Positions 22,701 through 24,625 of a stretch of DNA of 24,625 nucleotides are shown here, piece by piece. Made by a program: the position numbers and the translations under genes. The notes beneath the pieces were generated by a model that did no database searches, was not told the origin of the DNA, and saw only the letters and a program-made list of their open reading frames with translations. Within the stretch, counting starts at the first letter, position 1. Every line of letters begins with the position of its first letter. The DNA is from an uncultured Collinsella sp. (GTDB lineage Bacteria > Actinomycetota > Coriobacteriia > Coriobacteriales > Coriobacteriaceae), in contig CABULX010000016.1 of the NCBI GenBank assembly GCA_902492545.1, positions 1 to 24,625 on the forward strand. Direction: 5' to 3'.

Positions 22701-22738
22701 GGGCGGGTGGTCGCAGGGCGCGGCCGCTCGCCCTTTTT
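22701..22738 (+). terminator. Terminator of the adhesin gene
   Basis: GGGCGGGTGGTCGC pairs with GCGGCCGCTCGCCC over 14 bp (three G-U pairs) around a five-base loop, followed by TTTTT, 30 bases after the adhesin stop codon. This is a strong intrinsic terminator. Confidence 0.85.
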
Positions 22739-22752
22739 GGTGAAAGGCTATG

Positions 22753-23196
22753 TTAACCCGCCGTTTGCACGTCCGGCTCCAGATGGAACTCGTACTCCGG
22801 CTCCATCATCTTCTTCCGGATCTTTTCGTAGCGCCCGTCGTCGAGCTGCTCGCGCATGAGCGACGTCCTGTCCCCGACGCGTGCGGCCTCGCGCAGCCAT
22901 CTGAACCACATCAGGCAGCTGTGGAGCCTGCGGGTCGATACGCCCTTGAACCTCTCGAGGAAGTGGCCGAGCGAACCCTGCGCTTCAGCATCCTCTGGAC
23001 CGTGTCCCGCTCGTACCCGGTGAGCCTGCCGTGGGTCCTCGGGACCGCCCTCGCGGCGCCCTTCCCGCCCTTTCCGGACATGGCGTCCTCCGATCTCCCG
23101 GGGCCGGCCGATCCGGTCCTCAGGGTATCGGATTCCCAAATTTATCCGTATATGTGCGGATGAATGCGGGAGGCGTTCGGATGAAGTTGTATTCAA
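22753..23196 (-). pseudogene. Decayed transposase fragment, C-terminal end (IS1595-like)
   Basis: The open frame from 22971 down to 22753 ends in a stretch LGHFLERFKGVSTRRL, then WFRWLREA, which resembles the C-terminal end of IS1595/ISXO2-like transposases. The part above 22971 in the same frame is Arg/Gly-rich and does not look like protein, while a more protein-like GRLTGYERDTVQRMLKRRV lies in another minus-strand frame just upstream, implying a frameshift. The catalytic core is absent, so it cannot move. No terminal inverted repeats or target duplication were identified. The family assignment is from memory of motif shape only. Confidence 0.45.
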
Positions 23197-23203
23197 GGAA
23201 AGA

Positions 23204-23222
23204 GACTGACCCTTTGTCGCAT
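23204..23222. repeat. Half copy of the dispersed GACAAAGGGAC palindrome
   Basis: GACTGACCCTTTGTCGCAT matches the right arm of the palindrome. It is followed by TCCGTGCGGG, nearly the same flank as after the copy at 8991-9021. Confidence 0.5.
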
Positions 23223-23419
23223 TCCGTGCGGGTTATATGCAGGTATGCCTGCGCACGCTATCATGTATGGGTTAGACCGCAACTATGTACCCCATACGCG
23301 AAGGGATGCGCATGTATCTGAAGATCGACATGTTCTAGCCGGGCTTACCCCCGCAGTGGCGCCGTGCGCCCCATCAACTCTGCCGATTTTCACCTTCACG
23401 CATATAAAGGAGTCCCGCC
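23223..23419 (+). promoter_or_regulatory. prfA upstream region, no gene seen
   Basis: No convincing gene lies here. GTATGGG and CCCATAC pair across a 19-base loop around 23267-23299, and TATCAT at 23260 could be a -10 element for prfA. An eight-codon ORF (ATG at 23311) is too short to support. The prfA ribosome binding site AAAGGAG is at 23406-23412. Confidence 0.35.
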
Positions 23420-24487
23420 ATGCGCGACAAGCTCGAAAAGATCATCAAGGCCTACGAGGAGCTCGAGAAGAAGCTCTCCGACCCGGCCGTCGCCTCCGAT
23501 ATTAAGGAGTTCACGCGTCTCAACAAGGAGTACGCGCACCAGTCTGACCTCATTGCCGCCTCGCGCGAGTACATCGGCGCGCTCGATGACATCGAGGCGG
23601 CCAAGGAAATGCTGCACGATACCACCGATGCCGATGAGAAGGAGATGCTCCAGATGGACATCTCCGAAAACGAGGCCAAGCTTCCCCAGCTCGAGGAAGA
23701 CATCAAGTACATGCTCATCCCGAGCGACCCCAACGACGACAAGAACACCATCGTCGAGATTCGCTCCGCCGCCGGTGGCGACGAGGCGGCCATCTTCGCC
23801 GGCGATCTGTACAAGATGTACCAGCGCTTTTGCGAGTCGCGCGGCTGGAAGACTACCGTGCTCGATTCCAGTCCCAGCGAGGCCGGTGGCTTTAAGTCCA
23901 TCGAGTTCAAGGTCGAGGGCGACCGCGTCTACTCCGTCATGAAGTTCGAGTCCGGCGTGCACCGCGTCCAGCGCGTTCCCAAGACTGAGTCCCAGGGCCG
24001 CATTCAGACCTCCACGGCTACCGTCGCCGTACTTCCCGAGGCCGAGGAGATCGACGTCCAGATCAACCAGTCCGACCTGCGCATCGACACCTACTGCGCC
24101 TCCGGCCCTGGCGGTCAGTGCGTTAACACCACCTACTCCGCCGTGCGCATCACCCACCTGCCCACCAACACCGTGGTGCAGTCGCAGGAGCAGCGTTCCC
24201 AGATCCAGAACCGCGAGGTCTGCATGCAGATGCTGCGCGCCCGTCTGTACGAGATGGAACTCGAGAAGCAGCAGGCCGAGCTCGGTGCCGAGCGCCAGAG
24301 CCAGATCGGCCACGGCAACCGTTCCGAGAAGATCCGTACCTACAACCAGCCCCAGGACCGCGTGACCGATCACCGCATCGGTTTCAACTCCACCTACAAC
24401 GGCGTCCTTCTGGGCGATCAGCTCGGCACCGTCATCGAGGCGCTCGCCGCCGCCGAGCGAGCCGAGAAGCTGGCACAGGCCGTGTAG
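23420..24487 (+). CDS. prfA: Peptide chain release factor 1
   Basis: The 355-residue protein recognises UAA and UAG stop codons and releases the finished peptide. The stop-codon reading motif is P187-K188-T189 in RVPKTESQGRIQTST, a PxT motif specific to RF1 (RF2 has SPF). The peptidyl-release motif GGQ is at 231-233 in ASGPGGQCVN. GPGGQ is usual in actinobacteria, but the Cys after Gln, where His or Ser is commoner, is a small oddity. The ATG at 23420 has AAAGGAG upstream and gives the normal family start MRDKLEKI. A repeat element with a terminator follows directly, so the common partner prmC, if next, would need its own promoter. Confidence 0.97.
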   Translation: MRDKLEKIIKAYEELEKKLSDPAVASDIKEFTRLNKEYAHQSDLIAASREYIGALDDIEAAKEMLHDTTDADEKEMLQMDISENEAKLPQLEEDIKYMLIPSDPNDDKNTIVEIRSAAGGDEAAIFAGDLYKMYQRFCESRGWKTTVLDSSPSEAGGFKSIEFKVEGDRVYSVMKFESGVHRVQRVPKTESQGRIQTSTATVAVLPEAEEIDVQINQSDLRIDTYCASGPGGQCVNTTYSAVRITHLPTNTVVQSQEQRSQIQNREVCMQMLRARLYEMELEKQQAELGAERQSQIGHGNRSEKIRTYNQPQDRVTDHRIGFNSTYNGVLLGDQLGTVIEALAAAERAEKLAQAV

Positions 24488-24488
24488 T

Positions 24489-24625
24489 AGGTTCCGCCGT
24501 TCTACCGAACGGCGGACCGGCCGACGCTGCGCGCCGCCCAGAGCGACAATTTGTCATTCAAAAGGCAAGGCATGACCAGAAGGTCTATGCCTTGCCTTTT
24601 TCATGCCAACTTGTTCGCTCTGGAC
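24489..24625. repeat. 137-bp structured intergenic repeat, copy 2 (cut by window end)
   Basis: This is the second copy of the element at 10967-11103. Its first hairpin (TCCGCCGTTC and GAACGGCGGA, 24493-24516) is perfect here, and the outer-stem mismatch of copy 1 is repaired. It starts at the prfA stop codon and may continue beyond the window. Confidence 0.85.
24560..24601 (+). terminator. Terminator of prfA within repeat copy 2
   Basis: AAAAGGCAAGGCAT pairs perfectly with ATGCCTTGCCTTTT around the same GACC-AGAA-GGTC inner hairpin as copy 1, followed by a T-run. The A-T pair at the position that is C-G in copy 1 shows a compensated change. Confidence 0.85.

Noticed and set aside
24101..24124. 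GPGGQC in release factor 1 as a possible functional change
   Set aside because: The GGQ itself is intact and the GPGGQ context is normal for actinobacteria; Cys for Ser/His after Gln is a minor change.
1..24625. CRISPR arrays, tRNA or rRNA genes, prophage genes
   Set aside because: No regularly spaced direct repeats with unique spacers, no cloverleaf or rRNA sequence and no phage structural genes were noticed. A tRNA or covariance search would be needed to exclude small RNAs.

Overview
The window is GC-rich, densely coding bacterial DNA with strong Shine-Dalgarno sites. Its gene content suggests a gut actinobacterium of the class Coriobacteriia, most likely Collinsella or a close relative. 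This rests on the actinobacterial-type release factor 1 (GPGGQ), a sortase-anchored multi-domain pilin-like adhesin, a DUF4143 ATPase, and dispersed intergenic palindromes built on GACAAAGGGAC. The genus is inferred from sequence character; no database search was run.

Layout. (1) 93-1572, minus strand: an AAA/DUF4143 ATPase preceded by three evenly spaced operator-like dyads. (2) 1659-2912, minus strand: a DHA1-type MFS exporter. (3) 3009-8921, plus strand: a probable arylcarboxylate decarboxylation island. It has an LpdD-like domain fused to a type I IPP-isomerase-like Nudix domain, an SLC13-type carboxylate transporter, a UbiD-family decarboxylase, a UbiX flavin prenyltransferase and a MerR-family regulator. 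(4) 9098-10966: a single-pass membrane protein of unknown function and an aldose 1-epimerase-family protein. (5) 11247-15639: a complete polar amino acid ABC importer (lipoprotein, permease, ATPase) followed by an M20 metallopeptidase. (6) 15826-22671: a 2281-residue LPXTG adhesin with a fibro-slime domain, SpaA/Cna_B-like domains and nine tandem isopeptide-pilin domains. A nine-G tract near its start could switch it on and off. (7) 22672-23419: no intact gene, with a decayed transposase fragment. (8) 23420-24487: prfA. A 137-bp two-hairpin repeat follows both the epimerase gene and prfA.

The most interesting system is the 3-9 kb island. UbiD enzymes need prenylated FMN, UbiX makes it from FMN and a dimethylallyl phosphate, and the fusion protein joins a presumed prFMN-chaperone domain to a domain of the fold that makes DMAPP. 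So one protein may link supply of the prenyl donor to handling of the cofactor. Two promoters in the island share a 19-bp dyad set in a MerR-like 19-bp spacer, and a MerR-family gene closes the island. This suggests effector-responsive control of cofactor supply and substrate uptake together. The second highlight is the probable phase-variable adhesin.
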